A stretch of 64,000 nucleotides of DNA from Nostoc sp. NMS7 (lineage in GTDB: Bacteria; Cyanobacteriota; Cyanobacteriia; Cyanobacteriales; Nostocaceae): assembly GCF_017115085.1 (NCBI RefSeq), contig NZ_JABXKJ010000263.1, forward strand, positions 40,679 to 104,678. The letters run 5' to 3'. A program made the translations under genes and the position numbers. The stretch's first letter is position 1. Every line of letters begins with the position of its first letter. The notes under the pieces were generated by a model that was given only the letters and a program-made list of their open reading frames with translations, was not told the DNA's origin and searched no databases. Below, piece after piece: positions 7,843 through 17,157 of the stretch.

Positions 7843-9669
7843 TTAATAGCAACTATGTCCTAATATTTCAAAGCTTTGCTCGATACCTTTTGGCTGAAAA
7901 TAATCAACTGTAAATATTTTATTAAAGGTAATATCTCCTTTATCTGAAATATCCCATTGCTGGATAGTCGCTTTTTTCTTGCTAGTATCAATAACTGAAT
8001 AGATTTTATTACTAACAAAATTATCAGTTTTCAAATAATCAGGTATATAATTTCTTATCGCACGTAATCCAGATCCATCTGAATCAATATCAGCAGATAA
8101 ATAACTAGAAAGTGTCTGTTGGAGATTGATTGCTGGTATCACTGATTTATTAATCATAGCCGAAAAACTTCCAACCAAGACTTTACGAAAATAGTAAGAA
8201 TAGAAAGAGCCATTGTCCGAAACTATTAATCCTGGAAAATCTGTAGATATATTCGGAATAATTGATGATATTTCGATAGTAATGGAAAGTGTGATTGGTG
8301 TAGTTTCAATACCTTCGATTCCTCGGATAACAGAAACATTATAAACTTGCCCTCTGATTAATCCAAAGACACCATCTACAAGCCAATTAAATAATACATT
8401 ACCTGAAATATTGCTAGGGTCTAAATAGCTTCGCTCATAATATAAAGCTGGGTTAGGAATCAAAGCTTCAACTGCTACTATTACCGTAAATGTAACTACA
8501 GTTGAATTCTTTGTAATCAAAGGTTGTTCAGATTGAGAAGGATTAATTATAAAAAAATCGCTGTTATTTAAAATAAGAGGTTTTTGATTTGTGCGAAAAT
8601 AAGTCAATACATTCTTAGTCTCCTTTATTGTCCCGTGTAATGAAACTCTGGTATAAACTGTGAGGTCGCTATAATAACCAGATTCATCTCTTTCTACAAA
8701 CGCACCATCAGAGGCAAAGTCTTGAGTTATGTAACCGTCGGATGTCTTCTGGACTAGAAAGTAGCCTTCAGAATGTTCATTGAATTGGGAATAAGTTGTC
8801 CCAGAGTCAATAACACTCCCAGGATTAGCCCTACTTGATATAAATTCTCTTGTGTAAATATAATCTGTAATCAAACGGTCAGGAGTCCAAAATTTAACAG
8901 TTTGATTGAAATTACTAGTAACTAGCTGTCGCCCCAAACAATCATTTTGATAACTAGATGTAATGGTAAAGGGAAGAATAATTATCTGATTAGAATCATA
9001 AATTAGTTTTTGTTCTCCATCAGTAAGTCCAAAGGATGCTTCAAATGTGCCATTTCTTAGATAAACTCTCCCAGTCCAAATAGATGTCTTTTCAAAAGTT
9101 ATTTGCTTATTAGAGTTGTTTTGTCGTAAAATATAATTTTGAGAAGTGGCTGTTTCTGTCTCGATAATAATTGTTTCCTTTTTGCCTAAATTAGTAATTC
9201 CTCCTAGCATAATATTGCCAGGAGAAATCAATCCAGTTTTATCTAGTGAGAAGATTTTTTTCGGAGTTAAGCGATCGCCCCCAATGTAAACATCAAGATG
9301 AAGCCCATCTAAGTTGTAAATACAAAATAAAGTTTTGACTCTATAGGTATTCTTGACCATAGTTTCTATATTTACTTCTGGTTTTCTTCGAGGCATCGCG
9401 TCATATTTGGCAAACACCCCACCTCGCCTCAGTCTAATGTTTTCGCCAGTGGCGATCGCTCCATTAGTTTGAGCATCACCATAAAAAACACTTCCATTGC
9501 TGTCTTGCAACCTTGCTAGCCCTGATTCCGCATCAAAGCCAGTGTAAGCAGTAGGCAATGTCTGTTCTCCCAAAGCCTCTGCTGCATCGGTAATCTTCTG
9601 CTGATATAAATGGCGGTTGAGGTGCGATCGCTGTTTTAGAATATCATCAGCTTCCTGTGACATAACCAC
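7843..9669 (-). CDS. Large phage tail/fibre-type protein
   Basis: This 608-residue protein begins with the same domain as the 92-residue neighbour (residues 1-95, ending KYDAMPRRK). It continues as a long Ser, Thr, Asn and Tyr-rich beta-type region without enzyme motifs. The start overlaps the end of the 236-residue gene by 23 bases; an alternative ATG lies two codons further in. Size, composition and position point to a tail fibre or receptor-binding protein, which is not proved. Confidence 0.55.
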   Translation of the reverse strand: MVMSQEADDILKQRSHLNRHLYQQKITDAAEALGEQTLPTAYTGFDAESGLARLQDSNGSVFYGDAQTNGAIATGENIRLRRGGVFAKYDAMPRRKPEVNIETMVKNTYRVKTLFCIYNLDGLHLDVYIGGDRLTPKKIFSLDKTGLISPGNIMLGGITNLGKKETIIIETETATSQNYILRQNNSNKQITFEKTSIWTGRVYLRNGTFEASFGLTDGEQKLIYDSNQIIILPFTITSSYQNDCLGRQLVTSNFNQTVKFWTPDRLITDYIYTREFISSRANPGSVIDSGTTYSQFNEHSEGYFLVQKTSDGYITQDFASDGAFVERDESGYYSDLTVYTRVSLHGTIKETKNVLTYFRTNQKPLILNNSDFFIINPSQSEQPLITKNSTVVTFTVIVAVEALIPNPALYYERSYLDPSNISGNVLFNWLVDGVFGLIRGQVYNVSVIRGIEGIETTPITLSITIEISSIIPNISTDFPGLIVSDNGSFYSYYFRKVLVGSFSAMINKSVIPAINLQQTLSSYLSADIDSDGSGLRAIRNYIPDYLKTDNFVSNKIYSVIDTSKKKATIQQWDISDKGDITFNKIFTVDYFQPKGIEQSFEILGHSCY

Positions 9670-10357
9670 TATTTAGCACTACAAGAGGAATGTTATAGCT
9701 GTAGCCTTGTCCATCAAAAATGGTAATGGGGGTTGATTCTACGGCATAAGCGACGATAATGCCATTAGCACTCCTGGCGCGGAATGTGCCGCTTCCTGTA
9801 TCTGTGATATCCACACCTGTTTCGACTCCGCTCAACATAAAAGTTAGTTGGAAATCATTGGTGGTGACATTGGCAGCTGTGTAAACAGTTCCAGCAACAA
9901 TCCCAGTAGGAAGAACGGCTAGGGCATCAGCAGTAAAGGTAATTTGGTCGCCATTTACAAATCCGTGAGAGGGAAGAGTGATGCGATCGCTTGTGGGATT
10001 GACGTTGGCGTTGGTGAAATATTGTGAAGCTGTGGCGGAAGAATTAGCAATTAAAAAAGCAGTCTGAAACTGGAGGCTACCCCCGGAAGCCGCAAAGCTG
10101 GCGCTAACTGTGGGTAATTCATAGCGCGATAAAGTGGCGTTATAGCTGCCATCTGAGAAATTGGTAGATACCCTAGCATAGCTATTTACAGGAAGTAACT
10201 CACTCGCTAGAAAGTCAGCAAGTAAGTTACTTCGGGTCAATGTCGCAGTGTTGGCCAATGCTAATCGAAATTTTGTGGCATCGGGAGGAGTAGCACCACG
10301 AAAAAGGATTTTGGCACTTTGCGATACCCAGGCATTAGTAAAAATTAAGTTTGGCAT
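9647..10357 (-). CDS. Phage tail/baseplate-type structural protein
   Basis: This 236-residue protein (MPNLIFTNAWVSQSAKILF) has an N-terminal half typical of short phage tail proteins (FRLALANTATLTRSNLLADFL). A beta repeat follows with LPSHGFVNGDQITFTADA, a motif frequent in cyanophage fibre and baseplate proteins. It is preceded by a tract of heptamer repeats at its 5' end and overlaps the 608-residue gene. The precise role is not resolved. Confidence 0.5.
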   Translation of the reverse strand: MPNLIFTNAWVSQSAKILFRGATPPDATKFRLALANTATLTRSNLLADFLASELLPVNSYARVSTNFSDGSYNATLSRYELPTVSASFAASGGSLQFQTAFLIANSSATASQYFTNANVNPTSDRITLPSHGFVNGDQITFTADALAVLPTGIVAGTVYTAANVTTNDFQLTFMLSGVETGVDITDTGSGTFRARSANGIIVAYAVESTPITIFDGQGYSYNIPLVVLNSGYVTGS

Positions 10358-10408
10358 TGGGCATTAGTCATTGGGCATTGGGCATTAGTCATTAGTCATT
10401 GGTCATTG
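10346..10408. repeat. Short tandem heptamer repeats (STRR type)
   Basis: Variants of CATTGGG and CATTAGT are repeated about eight times. They overlap the start of the 236-residue gene and fill the gap to the 820-codon frame. Heptameric STRRs of this kind are characteristic of heterocystous cyanobacteria and mark the gap as host-type DNA or as recombination-prone. Confidence 0.7.
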
Positions 10409-10409
10409 G

Positions 10410-12842
10410 TTAGAAAAGCCTATCCCAGTCTGTTCCATCCCAAATTATTGATTCCCAATTGGGTGATGGTTGCAGTCCGTTCCAAATACCAGGATCTGTA
10501 CTATCCCAGTTAAAATCTTCCCAATAGAGCAAGGGCGTAGTTCCTGTGCAATCGCCCGCAAGTCCCATTCCTCCAAGCAGCAAGAAGCCGCCTTTGCATT
10601 CTCCTCCGAATCCTAGCCCCCCTTGAATTACTGCTGTAATAGTGATTAGCAAATATGGGTAACATATGCACTCACCACCTAATGCCATCCCCCCAGACAT
10701 CGCTTCAATTTCGGTGTAAGGCAAAGTGACAACGCCAGGGATTACCACGCTACCGTCGGCGGGTAAAGTTACACCATTGATTATCACATTGCCGTCAGGC
10801 GTAACTGTTATACCACCCACCACAGCATTACCTTCAGGTGTAATCACTGCACCTGGCGCGATCGCACCATTAATAGTTAGAGTACTTCCAGTAATTAAAA
10901 TTACGCCTTGTACTGGAATCGACCCCTGAGCTTGCCCTACCCAAAGTCCATCACATGAAAATAACGCCTTCTGTGCCGTAACTACCCAACTGCAACCATC
11001 AGCTAGATAGCTCTGCCCTGTGCCATCAAACTCAACGGCGCTGACCCCAAATAGCGGTTGATAGCCATTAAGTAAACTATTGGGAATTGCTCCCGCCATT
11101 TCTGCCCCTTGCCACCTAGCCCTAAGTAACTCGCCTTCGCGTTTAGCAATAGCTTTGAGTTGCAAATTGGCGTCAGAATCAGACGGAATGAAAACTTCAT
11201 CACTGGAAACGCTGATACCTGCCAAAAACTCCACATTATATGTGCGCTCACGTTGCTTGAAGTTGCCGCTACACGGGTCTTGGAATAAAGCAGTGTAAGT
11301 AACCGGGTTTTCTTCTATGCGCGTTGTAGTTGGGCGGCGCTCGGCTGCGGGTGGGGTTTCTTGCCCAGAATTTGAGCGGCGTTTCTCGCTCGAATCCCAA
11401 GTCAAGCTTAGTTTCATCTGGCTTCTAGCCGTTACATCATCAGGATATTCAATTTCGTTACTACCCTCGGTTTTACAAGTGGATTTAAGTGTATAAGTTT
11501 CATATTGCCAAGTATATTTATCAATCTCCTTCCACTCTTCATGCTTTTCTTCTGAAGTTACAAAATATTCTGGGATATTATCCCAATCATCCCAGTTTTC
11601 ATCACTGCCATTTAATACGATAACTGCAAGTTCTTGAGTCTGGGTAATTTTATTTAAAAGTACTTCCTTGGGATTATAAGTATAAGTTTCGGTAACTTGC
11701 TTTGTCGGATTCAATCCAACAAACTCACCTGTAATGAAGTCTGGTCTATTTTCTTCTATCTCTGCTAAATATTGAGATTTATCTGTATTAAAATTAGTAA
11801 TTTTCTGAATTAACTTCCCGCCAGCCTCAACACTCTCAAAGCTTGATTCTTCAATTCGGTTTTCGCCTAAAAACGATTGAAATAGCTGTGGCGGTAAATC
11901 CGGCGGCTCGGCGAATTTATCCCAGAAAGCTCTTGATACAATCAAACCCCAAGGCTTCTCAGTCTCCGAGGTGATGGTAAATTTGCCCTGATCTTCAACC
12001 CATTTCTGGGTAACTTTAGTTTTATTAATTACTATTAACCCGGTCTGTGTAGGGTCAAGAATTGCAGGCGTTCCATATTGCTCTGTGGTGGTTTCGTTAT
12101 CAAGTTCAACTTCCCGCGTTACCATCTGCGTCCCCACAGCCTTCACCTTCTCGCAAGGTGCCTCCGCCCCACCCAGGCGGCGATACCAAAGCTCGTTTTT
12201 GCCAACTATTAAACTTACCAGCGATTGAGTAGAACTGACATTAACTGTAGATATCCTGAAGCGCTCTTGGTTGTCAATCCATCCTACTTGATTATTGGCA
12301 TAGAGCAGTTTACCAACAGATTGGAGATATGAACCCGAAAGATTTAAAGGGTAGTTGTAGAGCGTCTCTGGCAGGTTTCCAGTGAAACTACTAATTCCAG
12401 CTTCCGCTAAAAGTTTAGTGATTACGGAAGATGCTGATTGAGAATCTGTTTTTTTATTACCTGCCTTATCTGGGTCTGTGGGTTCTTTGAAAGTGAGGAC
12501 TGTGATTAAATCTCCCACCTCCAATGTTAGCTGCTGTTTTTCAGCATTATATTTTGGGGTTAATATCCGCAGCGTTCCTCGTGGGTGGCGCGTCAAGCTT
12601 CCGTTGGTATCAGCGATATCAAGAGTTACAGGCGTGCCTCGACAAAAGGCGCCTGGACGATGCCGATCGTCTAGGGATTGTGTGAAGCCCAGCGCCTTGC
12701 CCAGCAAGATTTGCCCAGTGAAAGTAATCAGCCCAGATTGGTCAAGGTGGTTATCGCTACCTTGAAAGGAAATCATGCATGGGGTATAGTCTGCTCCTCC
12801 CACGAGAAGCCTGACATTTCTGGCTGATTGGTTGACTGACAT
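10410..12842 (-). CDS. Large phage baseplate/tail hub-like protein
   Basis: The protein is about 810 residues when started at MSVNQSARNVRLLVGGADY (an in-frame upstream Met at 12872 is less likely). The N-terminal 250 residues (SFQGSDNHLDQSGLITFTG, GTLRILTPKY, LEVGDLITVLTF) resemble phage tail hub or baseplate proteins that cap the tail tube. Residues about 650-720 are a beta-helix-like series of TPDG and NGV repeats. The C-terminus has three GG-x-GLGGEC-type cysteine repeats and a Trp/Asp-rich tail. Hub role is an inference from position and fold appearance. Confidence 0.5.
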   Translation of the reverse strand: MSVNQSARNVRLLVGGADYTPCMISFQGSDNHLDQSGLITFTGQILLGKALGFTQSLDDRHRPGAFCRGTPVTLDIADTNGSLTRHPRGTLRILTPKYNAEKQQLTLEVGDLITVLTFKEPTDPDKAGNKKTDSQSASSVITKLLAEAGISSFTGNLPETLYNYPLNLSGSYLQSVGKLLYANNQVGWIDNQERFRISTVNVSSTQSLVSLIVGKNELWYRRLGGAEAPCEKVKAVGTQMVTREVELDNETTTEQYGTPAILDPTQTGLIVINKTKVTQKWVEDQGKFTITSETEKPWGLIVSRAFWDKFAEPPDLPPQLFQSFLGENRIEESSFESVEAGGKLIQKITNFNTDKSQYLAEIEENRPDFITGEFVGLNPTKQVTETYTYNPKEVLLNKITQTQELAVIVLNGSDENWDDWDNIPEYFVTSEEKHEEWKEIDKYTWQYETYTLKSTCKTEGSNEIEYPDDVTARSQMKLSLTWDSSEKRRSNSGQETPPAAERRPTTTRIEENPVTYTALFQDPCSGNFKQRERTYNVEFLAGISVSSDEVFIPSDSDANLQLKAIAKREGELLRARWQGAEMAGAIPNSLLNGYQPLFGVSAVEFDGTGQSYLADGCSWVVTAQKALFSCDGLWVGQAQGSIPVQGVILITGSTLTINGAIAPGAVITPEGNAVVGGITVTPDGNVIINGVTLPADGSVVIPGVVTLPYTEIEAMSGGMALGGECICYPYLLITITAVIQGGLGFGGECKGGFLLLGGMGLAGDCTGTTPLLYWEDFNWDSTDPGIWNGLQPSPNWESIIWDGTDWDRLF

Positions 12843-13012
12843 GTTACGCAGGCGCTCAACACAAGTGAGCAAGTTTTATGATCAACTCATAATTCCTGTT
12901 ACAAAAATCACTCTTGTAAGTATGTAGCTAAATTTACATTTAGAGTGCCAATGACACGATGCATGACTGTGTTGTTATATTTGAGCGGTCGCATACAAAT
13001 AGGTGCATTATT

Positions 13013-13270
13013 ATGACAACATCGACACCCAACTTTTTAGACGTTTTGGCTGGGATATTCACAAGCGCGATCGCAGCCATTCAATCTAATGCACAATTAC
13101 AGGCTCAAGTTGCACAACTAACAGCGCAGAACGCACAATTACAATCTCAATTGCAGGCAATTACCTCAAGCCTCAACGCTGATGAACAGCAGAAGGCCGA
13201 CGAAGCGACAAAGTTAGCTACCCTGCAACAACTGGTAACTCAGTATCAGTCAGTGACTAGCACCCCCTGA
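13013..13270 (+). CDS. Small coiled-coil protein
   Basis: This 85-residue protein starts MTTSTPNFLDVLAGIFTSAIAA. A Met 18 codons upstream exists but adds an unlikely leader. Residues 10-25 are hydrophobic and could be a membrane anchor. Residues 25-65 form a Gln/Ala/Leu coiled coil (QLQAQVAQLTAQNAQLQSQL). It is on the plus strand and convergent with the lysozyme gene, 20 bases apart. This architecture fits small lysis or tail-associated proteins. No family was recognised. Confidence 0.5.
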   Translation: MTTSTPNFLDVLAGIFTSAIAAIQSNAQLQAQVAQLTAQNAQLQSQLQAITSSLNADEQQKADEATKLATLQQLVTQYQSVTSTP

Positions 13271-13290
13271 TCCTTCTGCCTCTGTTCCTG

Positions 13291-13782
13291 CTACTCCTGT
13301 TGCTGCGTAAGCCAAAGTTTAGATTCTGCAACCCGACGGCGACGCAATCCTTGCTCTACGTTACTACCTGGGTTGCAGTACAAACTAAAAACTCGTGTAA
13401 CTTCTTTGACATCGTTCCAGCGATCAGGATTTCTAAGCAATGTACTAATGCTGGTAAATCCTGATGCAAGGTAAAAATTAGCACCCAAATTGTACCCAAA
13501 GCTTAAAATCGCCCCTTTTTGGTTTTCCGTCAGGTTATTCCATGCGGGGATTTTTTGTAGTGGAGGTAGATAATCTCTTTCTAATTGCATTATCAGCATT
13601 GAATCAGCAGCCGCCTGGATAACAGTTTCGCCCGTTCGCCAGTTACTGCCGTCAAGCTTTTTGGTGGCTCCCCAGCCGATAGTGATGGGCTTTCCACCGG
13701 TGCGTGGGTCAGGGTAAGCGCAAAGATTGCAGCCCTCAAATTCTTTGATTAGGTCTACGCCAGATTTTGGTAGGTTTGTCAT
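13291..13782 (-). CDS. Phage lysozyme, GH24 family
   Basis: This 163-residue endolysin has the GH24 active-site pattern: E16 in LIKEFEGC, D25 in AYPDP and T34 in PITIGWGAT, the same Glu-Asp-Thr order as T4 lysozyme. Family knowledge says it hydrolyses the beta-1,4 MurNAc-GlcNAc bond of peptidoglycan at the end of infection. No signal peptide is visible, so a holin would be needed. The length is normal for the family. It stands alone between small genes of uncertain function, in the same orientation as the structural operon. Confidence 0.85.
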   Translation of the reverse strand: MTNLPKSGVDLIKEFEGCNLCAYPDPRTGGKPITIGWGATKKLDGSNWRTGETVIQAAADSMLIMQLERDYLPPLQKIPAWNNLTENQKGAILSFGYNLGANFYLASGFTSISTLLRNPDRWNDVKEVTRVFSLYCNPGSNVEQGLRRRRVAESKLWLTQQQE

Positions 13783-13863
13783 TGGGAGCGATGCCTGCGG
13801 TGTTATCGTTGCGATGGCAACGATGGAATACGCTCATGATTCCTCAAGAAATTCCCGCGTTCA

Positions 13864-14319
13864 CTATCTAATTGCCCATTCTCGCCAGATATATCTTAAT
13901 GTACACGCGATGTCTGTGTTTTTTATATAATTTATTACGCCACATTTGACGATAAGCCTAGCGATGTTATTTATATTTGGAGTTCTAAACCTTCTTCTTT
14001 TTACGTAGTCAATTGCTACATCCACTGATCGCTCTAATCTTAAGGTTATCCAATAAAAAACCCAAAGTAGAGGAGAAACGCCTGCACGTACAATCACTGT
14101 TTCATCGTTCAAATGCGACCAGTAAATAATCTTGTAATTTCCAGGTAGTTGGAAATAGTCTGGTAAAAGATGAGGATTCTTAATTTTTAGAACTAGGTAA
14201 TTTTTTGTATCGCTACCCAAAAAAGCATCTTGACAATTTCTTGTATAGTTACCAGTAGCATCTTGAGTATGCGAGCAGTTACTGAAAAACTGCTCAATAT
14301 TGGGAATATTTTGTAACAT
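13864..14319 (-). CDS. Hypothetical phage-region protein
   Basis: This 151-residue protein starts MLQNIPNIEQFFSNCSHTQ. It has one aromatic, moderately hydrophobic stretch (VSPLLWVFYWITLRL, about residues 81-95) followed by a basic segment (YVKRRRFRTPN). The C-terminus is helical. No family was recognised. It has the same strand as the lysozyme gene 81 bases downstream and could be a lysis-cassette membrane protein. Confidence that it is a real gene is moderate. Confidence 0.4.
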   Translation of the reverse strand: MLQNIPNIEQFFSNCSHTQDATGNYTRNCQDAFLGSDTKNYLVLKIKNPHLLPDYFQLPGNYKIIYWSHLNDETVIVRAGVSPLLWVFYWITLRLERSVDVAIDYVKRRRFRTPNINNIARLIVKCGVINYIKNTDIACTLRYIWREWAIR

Positions 14320-14397
14320 AAATTACCTTCTCTTTCGTAGTAACTCCCTGTCTAGTTCCCTTGTCTAAATCCGCAAGAGTTTAAATGGAGAGGTTTT

Positions 14398-14709
14398 ATG
14401 GCATCTGAACGTTGTCTTATTGTTGTTCATTATACTGGGACACAAGTTGGAAATCATACCCCATGTGATCATTTGAGCATAATTACTAAAAACCATCAGT
14501 GCAACACCCCCAAATCTTGCCCCACGCTGACCCAAATTATAGAATTATTACTAAGTGGTGAGCAAGAATCACACGATCTTTTTTGGGGTAGAAGTCCCGT
14601 AGATCCATTGGTAAAGCATGGTAAGGTTGTTAGCCTGACGTTATTTGTGAACGACCCCCAGTCAGTTGTTGATCCGCAAAAATTAAGTGGCTTTGTCCAA
14701 TTTCTTTAA
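14398..14709 (+). CDS. Hypothetical protein, Cys-containing
   Basis: This 103-residue plus-strand protein begins MASERCLIVVHYTGTQVGN. A GGAGAGG ribosome-binding sequence lies 5-6 bases before the ATG, which supports translation. It contains four cysteines in its first half (positions about 6, 23, 35 and 41) and an acidic middle. No family was recognised. It diverges from the 151-residue gene. Confidence 0.45.
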   Translation: MASERCLIVVHYTGTQVGNHTPCDHLSIITKNHQCNTPKSCPTLTQIIELLLSGEQESHDLFWGRSPVDPLVKHGKVVSLTLFVNDPQSVVDPQKLSGFVQFL

Positions 14710-14769
14710 CTGGAACAGCAGAAGTCCCACATCTGTACAAACCCCTCGATCTTATAACTTTACTGCTGA

Positions 14770-15237
14770 TTAAGTCGCCTTATCCAATTCCCGCAATACA
14801 AAACTCGCCACATAAGGGTAAACCCCGTTCGCCTGATCGCGTGACTTCGGCTCCAGCATCCGAGCGTAAAACCGCGCCGAATATGCCACACCTCCGGGAA
14901 AGTACGCTTGTACTCCCCCGATCGCCAAACCTCTCGATCTATATCCCTGCTCAATAAAATCTTGAATGCTGTCGTCAACGATAATATTGTAATTGCCTTG
15001 AGTTCGACGAAGGCGATCGCACTCCCCAAATATCGCCCCAATTGCCCACCACTGAGAAAGTGTCACACTTGCGCTCACTGTCCAGATGTGCTTAGGTTCG
15101 TAAACCGGCCCGCTATCTAGGGAAGCGCCACTGATGCTATATTCGGTTTGCCCTGTGTCGGCTAGGGTGCGATCGTATGACACAAAGCGCTTTAAAGTTA
15201 CTGATATGCCGCTGATAGATAGGGTTAGTTGCCGCAT
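14770..15237 (-). CDS. Phage tail-type protein
   Basis: This 155-residue protein (MRQLTLSISGISVTLKRFV) has alternating beta-strand periodicity and a C-terminus SARFYARMLEPKSRDQANG. It reads in the structural direction, between the tape-measure gene and the lysozyme. This is the place where tail-tube-proximal or baseplate proteins are found. The TnpB element sits just upstream, so its original promoter or upstream neighbour may have been displaced. Confidence 0.5.
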   Translation of the reverse strand: MRQLTLSISGISVTLKRFVSYDRTLADTGQTEYSISGASLDSGPVYEPKHIWTVSASVTLSQWWAIGAIFGECDRLRRTQGNYNIIVDDSIQDFIEQGYRSRGLAIGGVQAYFPGGVAYSARFYARMLEPKSRDQANGVYPYVASFVLRELDKAT

Positions 15238-15333
15238 TGATAGAGGTATTGGAAACCAAGGCTAGGTTTCCTCTTTCTGTTCTTTTACCGATATACTACT
15301 GGTGACAACTCTCGCCGCTAACTGCAAGCAGTG

Positions 15334-16578
15334 TCATGGTGAGCATCTCAGATTCACAAATGAGACTTGCTGCTTCACAGGCTGGGTATCCCCTAAGCCT
15401 CCACAGCCAGGAATCGGTAGTCCAACCGACCCACGCTTTAAAAGGTTCAATGCTGAATTCCAATCGCGGTCAATGACCAATCCACAAGAACAACTATGAA
15501 CACGGACGGACAAAGTTTTCTCAACTCTTTCACCACAACTTGAACAATTAATACTTGTCCCTCTAGGGTCAACTCCAAGTGTCAGCTTGCCGCGTTTTAC
15601 CGCTACTGCTTGCATGATTTCCAGGAATGCGCCCCAGGCAACATCAAGTATTGACTTAGCTAGCCATGTTCTAGCTAATCCTCTAATGTTCAATGTTTCA
15701 AAAACAATCAAATCATAGGAGTTAACCAACCAATGTGCAACATGATAATGAAACTCTTTTCTTTGCCGAGCAACGTGCAAATGAGTAAGTGCAACCTTCT
15801 TAGCCTGTTTTTGGTAATTCTTAGACCCTTTGACTTTACGTGCAAGCTTGCGCTGTTGACAGGCTAACTTTGATTGTGCTTTACGGTAATACTGTGGCAC
15901 TCCAATGCTTTGTCCATCAGCAGTAGTTAAAAACTTTTCTAAACCTACATCTATCCCAGTAGCAGTTGTGATTTTATCAATAGACAAAGCATCGGGAACA
16001 GTCTTGTCTTCCAAAGAAAAACTGCAATACCAACCATCAGCTTTACTTAAAATCGTTGCTTGCTTGATCTCAAAACCATTTGGTATCGGACGGTGCAAGA
16101 TGACTTCAATTTCACCAATCTTGGATAATTTAAGAACGTTACCTGTCAGGTGTGCGCCTGCTTTAGGGTGGTTAACACGGGGAAAGGTAAAAGAGCTTAT
16201 GTCACCATGCTTTTTAAATCGTGGTTTACCTCCCCTTTTTCCCTTCTTGTCAGGTATTAACCACCGCTTCCACGCCTTATCCAACCGCATTAAATTTTGC
16301 TGTTGGCACTCAGCATAGATACTTTTGTAGTCGGGGAATAGTTTTTTGGTTTGCTTGAGTTTGCTTGCTTGTGTATAGTAATCCGGTTTCTCAGGTATCT
16401 CCCCAATTGGTTCAGAGACTAAGCTGCATCGGTCAATCTGTGACCTTGTACGTCTTAACCAGTCCAATCTCTCCCCTAGCGCGTAGTTCCAGTGACGACG
16501 CAGCAACTCCCCCCAAGTTTCAAGAATGACAACTTGTTCAGAAGTAGGATTGAGTTTGAACTGATAAGTTAGTAGCAT
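15334..16578 (-). CDS. tnpB: TnpB-type RNA-guided nuclease (IS200/IS605 or IS607 accessory protein)
   Basis: This is a 414-residue protein if started at MLLTYQFKLNPTSEQ, chosen because TnpB proteins begin there; a longer frame reaches 16650. The RuvC residues are all present: D210 in GIDVGLEKF, E294 in IVFETLNIRG and D372 in VIDRDWNSALNL. A zinc ribbon (C345, C348, C363, C365) is also intact. Family knowledge says TnpB is guided by an omega RNA made from the element's 3' end, here expected just left of 15334. No TnpA is present, so it would need a transposase in trans. It lies within the phage structural block, opposite a small ribbon-helix-helix gene. Confidence 0.9.
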   Translation of the reverse strand: MLLTYQFKLNPTSEQVVILETWGELLRRHWNYALGERLDWLRRTRSQIDRCSLVSEPIGEIPEKPDYYTQASKLKQTKKLFPDYKSIYAECQQQNLMRLDKAWKRWLIPDKKGKRGGKPRFKKHGDISSFTFPRVNHPKAGAHLTGNVLKLSKIGEIEVILHRPIPNGFEIKQATILSKADGWYCSFSLEDKTVPDALSIDKITTATGIDVGLEKFLTTADGQSIGVPQYYRKAQSKLACQQRKLARKVKGSKNYQKQAKKVALTHLHVARQRKEFHYHVAHWLVNSYDLIVFETLNIRGLARTWLAKSILDVAWGAFLEIMQAVAVKRGKLTLGVDPRGTSINCSSCGERVEKTLSVRVHSCSCGLVIDRDWNSALNLLKRGSVGLPIPGCGGLGDTQPVKQQVSFVNLRCSP

Positions 16579-16614
16579 ATAACTATTGTACAGCATTACT
16601 CCGTACTTTTGTAT

Positions 16615-16755
16615 ATGACTACTCGAATAGATATCAGGCTTCCAGAGCAAGAGTTGGAAATATTAAAAGCCTACTGCCAAGAACAAGATAGAACCCAAAC
16701 CGAGGTAATACGTGAATTCATTCGTAGTCTTAGAAAGAAAATTAAAAACCAATGA
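16615..16755 (+). CDS. Small ribbon-helix-helix protein divergent from tnpB
   Basis: A 46-residue frame starts at the ATG at 16615 and ends at TGA 16753-16755. Its product MTTRIDIRLPEQELEILKAY followed by a helix and TQTEVIREFIRSLRKK fits an RHH (Arc/CopG) DNA-binding protein: a short beta strand, then two helices. The start is only 36 bases from the tnpB start on the other strand, so one promoter region serves both, and it probably represses that region. A 15-bp hairpin follows the stop by 3 bases. Confidence 0.75.
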   Translation: MTTRIDIRLPEQELEILKAYCQEQDRTQTEVIREFIRSLRKKIKNQ

Positions 16756-16758
16756 TTT

Positions 16759-16793
16759 GGTAAATACAAGGGTATCGAACCCTTGTATTTACC
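16759..16793 (+). terminator. 15-bp perfect hairpin after the RHH gene
   Basis: GGTAAATACAAGGGT is followed by a 5-base loop (ATCGA) and its exact complement. It begins 3 bases after the stop of the small RHH gene. Without a strong T-run it is either a terminator or an element-end hairpin of the TnpB insertion. Confidence 0.55.
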
Positions 16794-16884
16794 CCTTCTA
16801 TCCCCCGACGCTCGAAGACTCGCTACCGCTTCGCTATCACCGCCAATTGGAGTACCAATGTGGCGGGAGTACCCGGAGGTTTAG

Positions 16885-17142
16885 ATGCGATTGAAAATTG
16901 ATCCGAACCGATGGGCAATTCAAGAACAATGGCAAGGTACGCATATATACGTCCGCGCTCAACATCCCGATGGTGGCTGGGAAACTGTAGAAATTTCGCT
17001 ACTAGACAAGCCTTCTTTGCTATCTTGGCTCAAAAGCATGGGCGGCGACAACCGAATAGCTGAAAACTGTGTAGGCGCTCTCTTGGGGCATGGACACCTT
17101 CACGAAGACCCTCAGCCACACCCGCTTGCCGATAGAAATTAA
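16885..17142 (+). CDS. Hypothetical small protein
   Basis: This 85-residue protein begins MRLKIDPNRWAIQEQWQGTH. An extended ribosome-binding sequence (CGGAGG) is 6-7 bases before the ATG. The product is globular with many Trp and His residues and a His-rich C-terminus (LGHGHLHEDPQPHP) that could bind metal. It is on the opposite strand to the tape-measure gene and convergent with it across the palindrome at 17158-17182. No family was recognised. Confidence 0.5.
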   Translation: MRLKIDPNRWAIQEQWQGTHIYVRAQHPDGGWETVEISLLDKPSLLSWLKSMGGDNRIAENCVGALLGHGHLHEDPQPHPLADRN

Positions 17143-17157
17143 TACCGATGTACTGAG

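Noticed and set aside
16759..16870. tRNA-like GGGTATCGAACCC sequence
   Set aside because: It resembles a T-arm only because of the 15-bp hairpin; no acceptor, D or anticodon stems can be folded around it.
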